Below, one piece after another: positions 47,166 through 58,244 of a stretch of DNA of 64,000 bases. The notes below the pieces were generated by a model. It saw only the letters and a list, made by a program, of their open reading frames with translations. It was not told the DNA's origin and did not search any database. This DNA is from Spisula solida. Lineage: Eukaryota > Mollusca > Bivalvia > Venerida > Mactridae. The translations under genes and the position numbers were made by a program. The stretch's first letter is position 1, and each line of letters opens with the position of its first letter. The DNA lies in assembly GCA_947247005.1 (NCBI GenBank), contig OX365954.1:7332001-7396000 (forward strand), written 5' to 3'.

Positions 47166-47941
47166 ACAAAACCTGACCAAAGCCTTCAGTAGAAATTTGG
47201 ATGTAATGAAGTTAATTACTTGGAGATATCAAGGAGTGAAAGATGATAAAATGCATTTAAAACCAACCTTAAAACAATAAGAATGACATTTACATTATTG
47301 AAAAATTGCACAAAAACTTGTTGAATTCTGATAAATTATTAATTTTATAAAGGTAATTTGTAACAAGATAGATATTTTAGCATGGAATGTGGTCCTTAAT
47401 AACCCTCATTCACCAAAAACCTCATTCACGTGCCCTTTCATTTTCATTGCCACTTGATGCAATTCCAGTATACTCTTAATTAAGACACCTAACACAGCAA
47501 ATAAACAAAATTACTCTTACAATGAGTCTGATTAAATTTAATTTGTAAACTACTACAACTTAATACCACAAACAGGTCATTGCAATCATGAACATATTAT
47601 CTTCAATATGCATATTATAATTATTTTTCTATTTCTGCTTTGTACTGCCGACAATCCTTTCTGATTATTATTGGCAGGTGTCTGACAGGGGCAGACATAA
47701 AATCAATTAAGAGACAGAGGTGAGATACAAGGAATCCAGGTGCGTTACCCTAGCTCGTTTCGAATAGATTCCTTGGTTCTTTAACGTGCCGGTGTACAGC
47801 ACCGATACACATTGTGTTTGCCTTTTGATACAAACTAAAGTCATTGTTTAGTCAATATAAGTTCATAAGTTCTGAAATGGTTTGATCAATCACAGATCGT
47901 GGCAGTATTAACTAGTAATTGAGAATTGCAAGCAATACAGA
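47166..47941. other. AT-rich interval with a possible dispersed-repeat fragment
   Basis: Mostly featureless. At 47,690-47,820, TTCGAATAGATTCCTTGGTT and CTTTAACGTGCCGGTGTACA...GCACCGATACAC resemble a sequence I recall as widely dispersed in marine invertebrate genomes; class uncertain. Confidence 0.4.
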
Positions 47942-48362
47942 AGTCCCCTACCGGTTTTAAGCCATTTTCAATGTTTCTGTTGCCATAGCAACCACAATTT
48001 TTGTCAGAATCAAAATATATTTAGACATGCATAATCCACTTATTGTCCTCTATCCACATACCAAGTTTCATAAACCTAGCTTGGAAACTGTTTGAGTTAT
48101 GTCCTTATCCAGATTTTTTGACGGACGGACGGACGGACGTTCTAACATTACGGTTTTATGTGACTAAACTCTACGGAATGAAGTAATACTGGTAGTTGTG
48201 TGACTAAATAAGTCACATAAACTGAAAAAAAGCCACCCAAAATTCTTAAAGTTGAGGTTATGGGACTTTTTTAGCCACATAAAGTGGATTTGTGAGGGCG
48301 GACGGACGGACGGATGGAGGGCAAACCTATAGTCCCCTCCGGTCAAAAACCGGTAGGGGACT
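47942..48362. mobile_element. 421 bp inverted-repeat element with ACGGACGG blocks
   Basis: Terminal inverted repeats AGTCCCCTACCGGTTTT and AAAACCGGTAGGGGACT are exact over 17 bp. Two (GGAC)n blocks lie at 48,121-48,140 and 48,298-48,315. Between them GTTTTATGTGACTAAA and TTTAGCCACATAAAGT form an imperfect inner inverted pair, suggesting a nested second element. Related ends occur at 1-83 and 40,335-40,460. Confidence 0.8.
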
Positions 48363-48367
48363 AATAA

Positions 48368-48507
48368 CCAAACAGGGAGGAACAGATGCAGACTTTAAGT
48401 CAAGGATAAACAAAGCAATGACCACTTTCATCCAGCTGAAGAATATCTGGAGTTTAAGGGAGCTATTCTTAACAACCAAAATTTGCCTGTTTAACATGTA
48501 TGGGTGA
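48368..48507 (+). pseudogene. Non-LTR retrotransposon fragment, end of the reverse-transcriptase ORF
   Basis: The forward frame reads KQGGTDADFKSRINKAMTTF, then IQLKNIWSLRELFLTTKICLF, then N. Non-LTR (LINE) ORF2 proteins of several clades have, after the RT domain, G(G)T..D...RI.KA..AF..L..IW.S..LS..TK..LF; the match is good over all 45 or so residues. The fragment starts directly after the inverted-repeat element at 47,942 and stops at TGA, so only a small piece of ORF2 remains. Clade not determined. Confidence 0.72.
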
Positions 48508-48962
48508 GAACAGCCCAGCTTCCTGCCATCAAAGAAATCTGGAAAAGGCTGGATAGGGACTAAAGCTCAAGGGTTGTGTTGATAAGTATATATTGGGTTT
48601 TACTATGTTAATTGTTATCGTCCAAATATATACATTGTAATTATCATTTCAAAGGATAATACAAACTATGAAAACAATTGGAACTGAAAGTTATCATGAA
48701 AGTCGGGCAGGGAAGACAGCACTCAACTTAACCAGCCGAGCTAAGAATATATAAAAACATTACATGCCACAATTACGCGCCACAATGCCCAACATATAAC
48801 TGAAAGAGAAAATGAATTGCCCAAGTCCCTGCTGAAAGAAACTGAAATTTAAAAGGGGTCAATTCATCCTGAACAGAAATGATGAATAATAAGGTTTGAA
48901 ACATGAAAAAGATGGAAAAAGAAAATGATACATTGTTCTGTTTAGGGTTTCAAAAAATAGTG
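48508..48962. repeat. AT-rich sequence with a dispersed repeat fragment
   Basis: At 48,690-48,800, GGCAGGGAAGACAGCACTCA, ACTTAACCAGCCGAGC and AATGCCCAACATAT match 62,560-62,680. The rest is featureless AT-rich sequence. Confidence 0.65.
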
Positions 48963-49945
48963 ATGCATTACATGGGAGTGTTCTAAATAAACACGTTTGA
49001 CTTAGGTGGTGATTAGGGACGCAAGGTAAAATACCCAAGACACGCAGCCTATCATTGTTCAGTTATTTGGTTTCAAGAACGTCAGAACGGAAAAACAGCA
49101 TACGCAGATGATCTCTGGCCAGTCGACAAATCATAGCCCAGGCCAAGTCCTTATACACAGACTTAATTAAGATTCGCAGTGTTACTGGCAATACAACGCC
49201 ACTAATCAAACGGCCATTCACTGGGCGTTGAGAAATAGGGAAGAACAAATAGAGATGCATTACATGGTCGTGTTCTAAAAAAACAAGTTTGACTTAGGTG
49301 GTGATTTAGGACGCAAGGTAAAATACCCAAGACATGCAGCCCATGATTTTTCAGTTATTTGGCTTTAAGAACGTCAGAAGACCCAGAATGGATAAACAGC
49401 ATGCGCAGATGATCTCTGTCTGGTCAGTCGACAAATCATAGACATAGCCAAGTGCTCATACACTGACTTAATTAAGAGGCACAGTGTTACTGGCAATACA
49501 ACGCCACTTATCGAACAGCCAATGACTGGGTGGAAATAAAGAAGAACAAATAGAGATGTGCCACATGGTCGTGTTCTAAATAAACAAGTTTGACTTAGGT
49601 GGTGATTTATGACGCAAGATAAAATACCCAAGACACTCAGCCTATCATTAATTGTTCAGTTACTTGGCTTTAAGTATGTCAGAATGGAAAGCAGCATATG
49701 CAGATGATCTCTGGACAGTCGACTAATCATTGCCCTAGCCAAGTGCTTATACACTTACTTATTAAGATTTGCAGTGTTACTGGCAATACAAAGCTACTAA
49801 CCAAACGGCCATTAACTGGGTGGAAATAGAGAAGAACAAATAGAGAAGATGCTTCACATAGCCGTGTTCGGCAAGTTTGACTTGACTTTCAGGTGGTAAT
49901 ACAGGACACAAGATAGAATACCCAACACATGCAGCCTATCATTAC
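48963..49945. repeat. About 295 bp tandem repeat, three full copies plus part
   Basis: Units begin near 48,963, 49,256, 49,556 and 49,850 with CATGGTCGTGTTCTAAATAA-like sequence and share TTTGACTTAGGTGGTGATT, CAGATGATCTCTGG.CAGTCG and GTGTTACTGGCAATACAA. Minus-strand frames in the first two units read related peptides (ISGVVLPVTLRILIKSVYKD; ISGVVLPVTLCLLIKSVYEH), but the third unit is broken and I recognise no protein. Confidence 0.9.
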
Positions 49946-50299
49946 ATCCATGACAAGGCCAGCTGTGCAGTTACATAGGGGGGATTATTAAAGCAAGTAC
50001 TACAGCTTTGTAGCAAACCATACTGATGTAAGACGAAACGGTCAGTTTGTGTTAACCAGGAACAGACGGACAGGTCAACTATTGCTATTTAACCAGTTAA
50101 TGAATACATGCAGGCCTATCAGTTATTTGCGACTTGAAAGTTGTCTCAGTATATTATGAATATTAGTAAAGTCGTATATCATTTTTGCAGGAGTGCATAA
50201 ATACATTAATTTTACAAAACTTGCAGCAATATAGAAAACCTGTTATAAAAGTTCAGGTTAGCAGTTCTATATACTAGTAAGGCCAAACTTAAGATATTC
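49946..50299. other. AT-rich interval with a repeat fragment
   Basis: At 49,990-50,075, AGACGAAACGGTCAGTTTG and GTTAACCAGGAACAGACGGA match the middle of the repeat at 43,170-43,790. Otherwise nothing is seen. Confidence 0.5.
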
Positions 50300-50607
50300 T
50301 TTGTTTCCCCATCCCGACCCAAGCAAATTTAGAATGGGTAGGTAGGTAGGTTAAATATTTTTTTAATAATTTCAGAATAATAGTTATTGGTCAAGACATA
50401 CAAATAGTGAAATATAATAATACATGTAACTATAAGGTGAAAACCAACAATCTGTACAAAATGTACTTAAGTAAGAAACAAGCCAGTAAACACAAATTAA
50501 CATTTTCATCCCCAATATTTCATAAAAAAATATTATTTCAATTTGGGCAATAAAACATTTTGGGTAGGGCCGTTTTTTTCGGGTAGGTAGGGGATGGGGA
50601 AACAAAC
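50300..50607. mobile_element. 308 bp MITE with TTTGTTTCCCCATCCC ends
   Basis: Left end TTTGTTTCCCCATCCCGACC and right end GGATGGGGAAACAAA pair as inverted repeats. GGTAGGTAGGT stretches lie inside both ends. Flanks share AAGATAT/ATATTT-like sequence but no clear target duplication. The 73-codon minus frame across it is chance. Confidence 0.7.
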
Positions 50608-51485
50608 AATATTTTATTTTAGGCCTAAGATATCTGTATTTTACAATCTACATACAAAAAGCCTTTGATATGGTCGTGTAAAAACAAGATGGATTAAATT
50701 TTGGTAAACGTTTAATCAGGTCAGTCACCTCTCTACATAACATTGTGTATATAAACTTTAAAACTATCTTATTAAAGTCTAAATTTGATAAATATTTCGT
50801 GTATACATGAGTATATGGCTTCGTGAATAAGGTTTCGGTTTTCACTGCCTTTTTCTCAGATTAAAATGTTCAAAATAATAAAAATACGATGTTATGATAT
50901 TGCAATATTTGTAAACAAGTGACAAACCTGATTAAGCAGACTATTAATACGAGATTTGTCCAAACAAATATGGTTACCATAGACTTTGGGTCAATGCTGA
51001 TACCTATATAAAAGTGTATGTAGAACAATGTTTTGCTTTGATTATGCTGGCCTATTTTTGGACCGAAATTTTAGGCAGCTATGCTATAGAGAATTGTTTT
51101 TAAAAGACTAAGTCACTTATCTGTGTTATTCAATTATGTTTATGACATCTCCCATGAAAACTATTGACTCAAAGGTGTAATGCCCACTCCATGATCGGGA
51201 TTCAAAACATCATCTGTAATGTAAGAATATAATGTTAGAAATCAATGTACAGAACACAAACAATACATGTACATAAGACTTTCCACAATGTGCAATGCAT
51301 AATACAGACAATACAAGAGTTTGGTTACGTCAGAACACGTAGTGGTATTATTTTATTTTTATTTTATTGCACCAAAAATCAACTTTTGCACAACCCTAGC
51401 AACATTCTGATCATCTTGGTATTTATGCATTGCAATTGACTAATGACAATAAATAAGTGTTTCAAGTTTTTTAAAAAACTTTAAC
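50608..51485. other. AT-rich interval without recognisable genes
   Basis: The end (51,437-51,497: TAATGACAATAAATAA...AACTTTAACCAAAA) matches 52,027-52,115, so the foldback element that follows sits inside or beside a duplicated AT-rich repeat. Confidence 0.45.
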
Positions 51486-51497
51486 CAAAATGTCTAA

Positions 51498-51967
51498 ATA
51501 ACACTGTTCAGTATTTCACTCTTTCTTTAATATTTCGCCATACAGGCTTTATCAAAAATTATAAAGATTCCTTTCTTCCCTACATGGTCAGCTTGATTGT
51601 TCAAAAGCATAAATAAAATGGCGCAATTTTGATAAACAGGATATGACGTCATGGCGTCATTATTGAAGTCAAACATTGTCATACAATATTGCGCCAAATT
51701 TGACTCAACAGATAAAAGTGCATTACAGTAAAATTCAACAAGGAACAATAGAAGCCAGCAATTGGGTTACAGAAAATATATATATCCTGTTTATCAAATT
51801 GCGCCATTTTATTTATGCTTTTGAACAATCAAGCTGACCATGTAGGGAAGAAAGGAATCTATATAATTTTTGATAAAGTCTGTATGGCGAAATATTAAAG
51901 AAAGAGTGAAATACTGAACAGTGTTATTTGTGAAATATTTGTCCCCAAATTGGACTTTCTTCTGAGA
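51498..51967. mobile_element. Foldback element with 150 bp arms
   Basis: 51,498-51,640 and 51,785-51,936 are long inverted repeats (TATTTCGCCATACAGGCTTT... against AAAGTCTGTATGGCGAAATA) with only a few differences, around a spacer of about 140 bp. An exact 12 bp direct repeat, CAAAATGTCTAA, borders the whole structure at 51,486-51,497 and 51,968-51,979. The two mirror-image minus-strand frames are by-products of the arms. Confidence 0.85.
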
Positions 51968-51979
51968 CAAAATGTCTAA

Positions 51980-52530
51980 GTTAAAAAGGGCCAAAACTCC
52001 TTACAAAATCATTCTAGATTTATTTGTGAAGTTAACTAATGACAATAAATAATAAATGTGTCAAGTTTCGATGCAATAGCAAAATATTTCGAACTTAAAA
52101 AAAAACTTTAACCAAAACGCCTGTTGTAATGGGACTAATGTTTTGTAATGATCTAAAATCATTACAAAACGTTTATATAATGCCTGAAAGAGGGAAAGGA
52201 GCAAACATGAAGGCTGGAAAACTTCAGGAGGAGCAGAAAAGAGATGATTTTATGGAGAAGTCAAATGACCTTCCAAATCTTAGGCCCTGAGAGTTGTGGC
52301 AATTCACAAGGTAATATTAACCAAATGCAGAGTTTGATTGGTACAAGATCAAGTAAAAATACAAGTAAAACTATTGTGATACAATCATATCTCAATAATT
52401 TAATTCATCATTGACAAAGAGGTCCAATGATCTAGTTTTTTGATAGGCCAGTCAGGTAAAGGTGGCAGGGATAAACAAAAATAAAGTAAAATGATAATTC
52501 AAATTTAGCAATTCAAATTTAAGGGCGCTG
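51980..52530. other. AT-rich interval with a short hairpin
   Basis: GTTTTGTAATGAT and ATCATTACAAAAC pair at 52,140-52,170. A 36-codon frame from ATGCCTGAAAGAGGG (52,181) with many charged residues precedes the DIRS relic and could belong to its 5' region, but I cannot confirm this. Confidence 0.35.
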
Positions 52531-52920
52531 TTGAGCTGGACAGAATGCACCCTGGTTCTTTTCTCGGTCTGGATTCCAAAATATACTGGACAAGTTCCAA
52601 CTTGCATAAATTTCAACAAAGGGTTTTGTAAATTCATAAACTGCAAGTTCCCTCATATTTGCTCAATATACTATACTTCACATCATGGTAAATGGTCGTG
52701 TCAGGGGAGACAATCGGACATATTTAATTCATATAGTCAGCACAGCAGTCCTTTTGAGGCTCATAGTCATACACGGCAAGTGGAGATCCATATTCCAGGC
52801 CAGTATTTACCTGGCGAGGTTCCAATCATTTTATGCAACTGGCACAGTCACCTGTTAATGTTTCTAAACACAAAGGAGGAACTTCTTGATTGTGATGAGG
52901 CAGAATCGCGATTTATTTAA
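52531..52920 (+). pseudogene. DIRS-type gag-like ORF with zinc-knuckle motif
   Basis: An open frame of 129 codons. Residues of about 25-58 read CINFNKGFCKFINCKFPHIC, then SIYYTSHHGKWSC: the spacing C-x(3)-N-x-G-x-C-x(4)-C-x(3)-H-x-C, followed by x(6)-H-x(4)-C, is the C..FN.G.C....C...H.C knuckle common in the first ORF of DIRS-like and related invertebrate retroelements; the usual second C..C is degraded to SIYY. The C-terminal half has no motif that I know. It precedes RT and RNase H blocks in the same orientation, which supports the assignment. Although open, it is probably the surviving part of a longer reading frame, since everything downstream is broken. Confidence 0.68.
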
Positions 52921-54280
52921 TGGTTTTTCATTAACATGCCCTATTAGTCAATCAGTAAACAACGACATTTACCCATCTTTCTGCACTGCCCATTAAACCA
53001 GTTTTGATGATGCTGTTCATATAGTACAAGAATTGTGTCATAAAATTTATGTGAAGTATCTCAGATGGATGTGAAAAGTGCATTTAGGTCTCTAGCCAGT
53101 GAATATGAAAGATTTTGACTCATTGGGCTTTACATTAATTTTGACGAATACTACTTGTTCCATAAGTGTTTACCATTTGGATGAGTATTGGTGTAATGTG
53201 TTTAACAGGTTTGGTGATACTCATGTGGTAAAAAAGAAAGAAAGGTAAACCTCAATCAGGCCCGTGTTAGCGTTTAATGCAAGATTTTAGCAATGCACGC
53301 AGCAGCTAGGCAATCCCAGAAAACAGAAAGCCCAGTCCACGCAATAGTCATTATAACTAAAAATTTTGGTTTAGAATTAGATTCTGATGAAATTTAATGG
53401 TAATTGCCGCAGCAAAGCTTGATGAACTATTGGTTCAATGAAACATTGTAAAAATTAAAGAAATGCAGAGTTTGATTGGTGTTCTGAATTTCGCATGATG
53501 GGCAATTATCCCAGGTCGACTGGTCCTTTCTTAGACGACCTATACATTCTATTTATGGTCATACTAAACGTGCTGCACCATCATTAAGAGTTAAGCTGGT
53601 ATTAAGCTTGATCTTATTATTTGGAAATAATTATTCTCCCAGTTCAATAGTATTATTAAGTCTTTCATGACCGCTTTTGGTCATATAAAGATAGCGACAG
53701 CGGCGAAGGTTTCGGGCTTCGGAATATTCTTTGCAAATACATGGTTTTCTGAAAAGTGATCTAATCATAAATGTTATTGTCAGTAATGAGTGACATAAAG
53801 TCAGCTATTCTGAGAATATTACAGTGCTTGAACTATTTCCAATTACCATATAAATATTGACATGGGGTGAACAATTCAGAATTATGAAGATATGCTTTAG
53901 ATCAGATACCTTGTGTGCCATGTCGGTCATGTCATAAAAATGACCTCAAAGCCTCCTTTTATCTGGAATTGTTATGGAACTTTACAATACATTAAAATGT
54001 TTGGACTTCAATATAGTAGTTAGAGCTGAGCATGTACTTTGAGCAAAGAGGGGGAAAAAACGAATGCTTTGTCTCGCATTCTGGACAGATTCGGATTGCT
54101 TGGTCCAAAAGCAAGTCCAGACCCATGCATAATAGAGTCCTAACTTTGGCAAATATTCAATGACAAGCTGCTTAAGTCTGATTAAGTCAGCTGTTTCAGA
54201 TTATAATGGAATGGCATATAAAATTGCCATTAACCATTTTAATAATTTCAGAGCAATTATATATAGTTTATTCTAAGAAT
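52921..54280 (+). pseudogene. DIRS-type retrotransposon: broken RT, RNase H and start of recombinase
   Basis: Motifs appear in the order expected of a DIRS1-like pol. MDVKSAFR at 53,064-53,087 (RT motif A), then LIGLYINFDEYYLFHKCLPF at 53,110-53,185 (LGF....YY.D..LPFG). MQSLIGVLNFA at 53,463-53,500, then WAIIPGR (thumb/connection, LQSLIG.LNFAC..+.PGR). SGFGIFFANTW near 53,725, NITVLELFPI near 53,815 and IMKICFRSD near 53,885 (RNase H). LKCLDFNIVVRAEHV near 53,995 and NALSRILDRFG at 54,064-54,097 (ADALSR motif). LIKSAVSDYNGMAYKIAINH near 54,180 could be the start of the tyrosine recombinase N-terminal domain. At least eight stops and several frame changes. The element stops at a 52 bp minisatellite. 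Confidence 0.82.
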
Positions 54281-54289
54281 GACCAATTC

Positions 54290-54416
54290 ACATTGGATAC
54301 ATTATATTGGAGCTATAACTTACTAGGAATTTGGATAATATGGGATACAGTATATTGGAGCTATAATGTACTTACTGGGAATTTGGATAATATGGGATAA
54401 AATATAATGGAGATAT
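54290..54416. repeat. 52 bp minisatellite, first cluster
   Basis: Two and a half units of GATACAGTATATTGGAGCTA, then TAATATACTTACTGGGAATT, then TGGATAATATGG. The same unit continues at 55,033-55,200 beyond about 600 bp of unrelated sequence. Confidence 0.9.
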
Positions 54417-55032
54417 TGTTTTTGTATAGAGCATTCTGTTATGTGAAGAATTATGCTCTATCGACTATCAGGCTGCATATGGGGGTATTTGTTTTGTCAC
54501 AAGCTTCGTTTTAATAACCCATCAATAAAAAAAAAAAAAAAAAATTATAATAATAAATAAACGAAAAATTATTTATGCATATTCTGCTAAATAAGAATGC
54601 AATTATTACCAAAAGATTCATGCAAGGATACCCCTATAATTTTGGGGGACAAAGTGTAACATTTAAGTGTGCTACACTTTGTTGTGGCGGAAAATCATAG
54701 GCGGCTGTGATGGGATGGTGCCACTCTCAATTTTATACATTTATTTCGTAAATTATACAATATTTAGCGTAGGTATGGATGCTTTTATCCTCTCCATAAT
54801 ATGGCTCAAGGAATAGCTAATTTCCTTGTGATTACCAATTTGGAAGGATATCATCTATGCTTTGCACATTTCTTAAATTTGCATTAGTTTACTTTGGGTC
54901 TGCTCGGAACAGGTGGGCCTAAAGTTGAGAAAATTTTATGGAGATATTTTAACTTATTTACGGAGATAGGATATTGACTGGAATCCGAGATTGGATGGAA
55001 TACGTTATAGATATTTAACAGAAAGAACATTT
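54417..55032. other. Sequence separating the two 52 bp minisatellite clusters
   Basis: Contains an A19 tract followed by TTATAATAATAAATAAACG (54,527-54,570), CTACACTTTGTTGTGGCGG and GGGATGGTGCCAC (54,712). GGCGGCACCATCC at 55,268 is the near reverse complement of the last, so an inverted pair may frame the second cluster. No frame of note. Confidence 0.5.
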
Positions 55033-55200
55033 ACTGGGGAATTGGGATACAGTATATTGGAGCTATAATATACTTACTGGGAATTTGGATAATATAGGAT
55101 ACAGTATATTGGAGCTATAATATACTTACTGGAATTTGGGTAATATGGGATACAGTATATTGGAGCTATAATATACTTGGAGATATTGTAATACGGAGAC
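55033..55200. repeat. 52 bp minisatellite, second cluster
   Basis: Three units, with TATTGGAGCT at about 55,054, 55,106 and 55,158 (period 52). Ends in GGAGATATTGTAATACGGAG, as the first cluster ends in GGAGATATTG. Confidence 0.92.
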
Positions 55201-56034
55201 TGGAATATGCAGATAGGCTGGAAGGCTTGTCAGTTAAGGGATACCTAATATAACATGAAAATCTAAGTAGGCGGCACCATCCTATCCTCAGCACGTGCCT
55301 TTATTCCATTAAAATTACATGAATTCCATATGGCAATTACAAACACTTAAACACTTTGTAGTTGATTACCAATGGAATTAAGCTAAGGACTTCTTCAGTG
55401 CGGTCAAACTATGCCACTTACTTATAATTTATTGATTACTGAAACATGGAAAATGATGATTGGATTAAATGCAGAAATTTGGAAATCATAACTTGTGTTG
55501 TTAAATATATAAGTTTAGTCTTAAAATAACTCATATTTTTTTCAAAAATCAGATGAGCTAAAAATGACGCAAATATGACGTAATGGGCTAAATTGAATTT
55601 ATTGGTTTTATACTTTCAAGAATAAAATTTGAATCAAAATTTAAACCAAAAAATACCAACCCCCTAAATTCTTGCGTTTCTAAATCGGTTAAGTGTATAT
55701 TTAAAGATGAGCCCAGTTTTCTCGTTGCATTTAGCTAGTCTATATTCTTCCGAAATAAATCATGCAAAAGAACCTTCCTCTAAAGTGGTCGGGATGCTTG
55801 CTAAACAAATATTAAAACTCGGATAAAATTTTCTGTGGGTGCATTATAAAATGTTTCACATACGTTGTAGCTGGTATTCGCGAGTGTTGGTGTTTCAAAC
55901 ATTTGAAATAAATGACAAATAATATTTCAGCTATAGATTTTTTGTGCAAGTTTATTATAGTATAATATAGTAATAACTATGCAGTAAATTCGAGATTTTC
56001 AGACATGAGAACATGCTGACACATTAATTTTACA
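55201..56034. other. AT-rich interval, nothing recognised
   Basis: No gene, strong repeat or long frame apart from the possible GGATGGTGCCGCC inverted partner at 55,268. Confidence 0.4.
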
Positions 56035-56660
56035 GGCCCGGATCCAGAAATTTTCGAGTGGGGGGGCACAGCTAGCTATTGGGATGATATGGTGGGTAGG
56101 GTGCGGGAGGGGTGCCCCCTCCCGGCGAAGATTTTTTTCACTTTTTTACTTAAAATCATGCAATATCCTGCACTTTAAGCTTTTAAAATCAGAAGTAAAG
56201 GTACTAAAATTGTACTGCTACATCAACAGAAAATACGACGAGTTTAACAATTATTTAAAAATAATTTCTTTCAATTCTCTAAAATTTACAAACCCGGCGA
56301 TAAATGATTAAAATTTATGCTACATAATCAGACATAGGAATTTTTTTATGCAATTATTTTAACAAATGTTTACCCCATTGAAGATTTTTTTCAAATAAGA
56401 ACTTATTTTTTGAGTTAGACGTTAAATTATTTAAGTGTAGGTCTACTGCTACAAATCAAAACACATAACCCATGAAATAGGCCTTAACAAGTTAGATCTA
56501 TAACTGAAATTTTCCACAGGTTCAGATTGATTTTTTGTAACATTTTAATAAAAATCATGAAATTTCCGCTGTTACTTTTAAAAAATAAAAATAATATCCA
56601 ACGCTAGACACATGAACTTTAAAAATGTGCCCCCCCCCCCCCCCCCCTTGCGAAGATTTT
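56035..56660. mobile_element. Possible element bounded by G/C-homopolymer ends
   Basis: Left: GGCCCGGATCCAGAAATTTT, then CGAGTGGGGGGGCAC and a CCCCTCCCGGCGAAGATTTTTTTC block. Right: a C20 run followed by CTTGCGAAGATTTT (56,628-56,660). CGAAGATTTT next to C-runs on both sides suggests related ends, in the same orientation. Boundaries uncertain. Confidence 0.45.
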
Positions 56661-57130
56661 GGTCCTGAACAGTTTATTGTTTCACTTTTTTTATTTTTCA
56701 CACCCATGATTTTTGACGATGATTATGTTAAAGCACACAACTTCTGGTGCCGGTCGGTGAAATATCCCGCAAAGTCATTTTATGCCGATGACCAATATTT
56801 TGTGTTACAAATTACACGCAGATTTTTGTTAATCCGCCGGGTCTTGTCCGCCATTCTATGATTTAAAAGTATTATATATCAAAACAAAATATAGAATTTA
56901 GACAATTTCATAACGAATAATATGGTATGTGATATGTAATGTATCGAATGAAATTGAAACATTTACCAACTACTGCTTTTATGTTCTAAAAACTCACGTG
57001 AAATTATTATTATATTAAAACTGCATTGTTACATAATCAGTAATAAATCTTATCAACAAGAAAATTTCGAAATTTAATTTAAGCTCTATCGTGTCACTAT
57101 TATTAAATCGATCAGTTCACACATTATATG
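56661..57130. other. AT-rich interval, nothing recognised
   Basis: Short plus-strand frame at 56,625-56,861 is chance; no repeat family identified. Confidence 0.4.
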
Positions 57131-57236
57131 TATAGGTTATCGATCATATATTAGAATAATAAACGAATTAAGTACAAGTGAGCGAAGCGAACGCCGTACT
57201 TAATTCATTTATTATTCTAATATGTGATCTATAACC
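57131..57236. mobile_element. Hairpin element, locus 3 (GAGCGAAGCGA apex)
   Basis: Arms TATAGGTTATCGATCATATA...GAATTAAGTAC and GTACTTAATTCATTTATTAT...TCTATAACC pair over about 45 bp around AAGTGAGCGAAGCGAACGCC. A short relative with TTTGCGAGCGAAGCGAGCAC lies at 60,000-60,045. Confidence 0.8.
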
Positions 57237-57349
57237 GGCTTATAGTTTACCCGCCCACTTTTTGATGTCATTTCCAATGCTTTTGTTTGCAAACAATAGC
57301 ATGCCCATTAATGGTGTAATGATGGTAAAATAAGGCAAGATTGTATGTA

Positions 57350-58244
57350 CGAGGGATGATCAACAAATACGCAGGAATATGCTTTGAAATCTTAACGTGA
57401 CCAACACTTAAAATAATTGGTCATATAAAAGATTGAGGTATTACAAATACACAATGTACATAGCTATAAAACATTAAACTCGAGGTAAAATTTGGTCGAA
57501 ACATCATAGAAACTGTAACTTTAAAAAATAGCTGTACAACCAGATACACTTCATAGACCTGTAAACCGAAACTCATTTTTTCCTTTACAACTTACATGTA
57601 AATTATAAGAATTAGCTATTGGAGATCATTAGTATTGATGACGTAATTTGTTATTGACGTTGTATAGCCTATTTGCATGTCGGCATTGATTTCACACGGC
57701 TACATATGATAGCATTAATATACCAAACATACACCTGTTTTTATGCTATTACATACCCCTGTTGTTGTTGCTTTGTGCAATATTGCCATAAGTATGTTAT
57801 GACGTTTCAATCGCAACCACACTTCGTCGATTTCTGTATCGCACTCATTTTCTGACCACTTTGAAGCAAGTAGTTCTAAAACGGAATTGTGGCATTAAAA
57901 TTTGTTTTTGAAATCATGAATGTAGTATTCATAACCCACCCTTTAAAAAATGACAAACGCACGAATGATACGTCATTGTTTGCTACGTCCAAAGTTGGAA
58001 AATATAAAAAAATTTGGACCGCATAATGTCAAAGGATACGGGAGAATGTATGATCTTTGATAATGTCGAGTGATGTTGCCATAGGAAAACGCATTCGTTC
58101 CGACTTTGGTTAACATTGATGATCAGCGGTGAATCAACTTGAAATACATTTATCTTCATGTATAGAAAATTTCATTCACTTACAATGTCAATGACAATAA
58201 AATAAATTAGGGCTTTTTTCCTTGTATTTGTTGATCACCCCTCG
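57350..58244. mobile_element. 895 bp mariner-type element (CGAGGGRTGATCAACAAATAC ends)
   Basis: Left CGAGGGATGATCAACAAATA, right (reversed) CGAGGGGTGATCAACAAATA, each flanked by TA (57,348-57,349 and 58,245-58,246). TA target and CGAGGG ends fit the mariner branch. I found no transposase motif in either strand, so it is non-autonomous or badly decayed. Confidence 0.82.

Noticed and set aside
51527..51994. Two minus-strand frames of 73 and 61 codons
   Set aside because: They read through the two arms of the foldback element and mirror each other.
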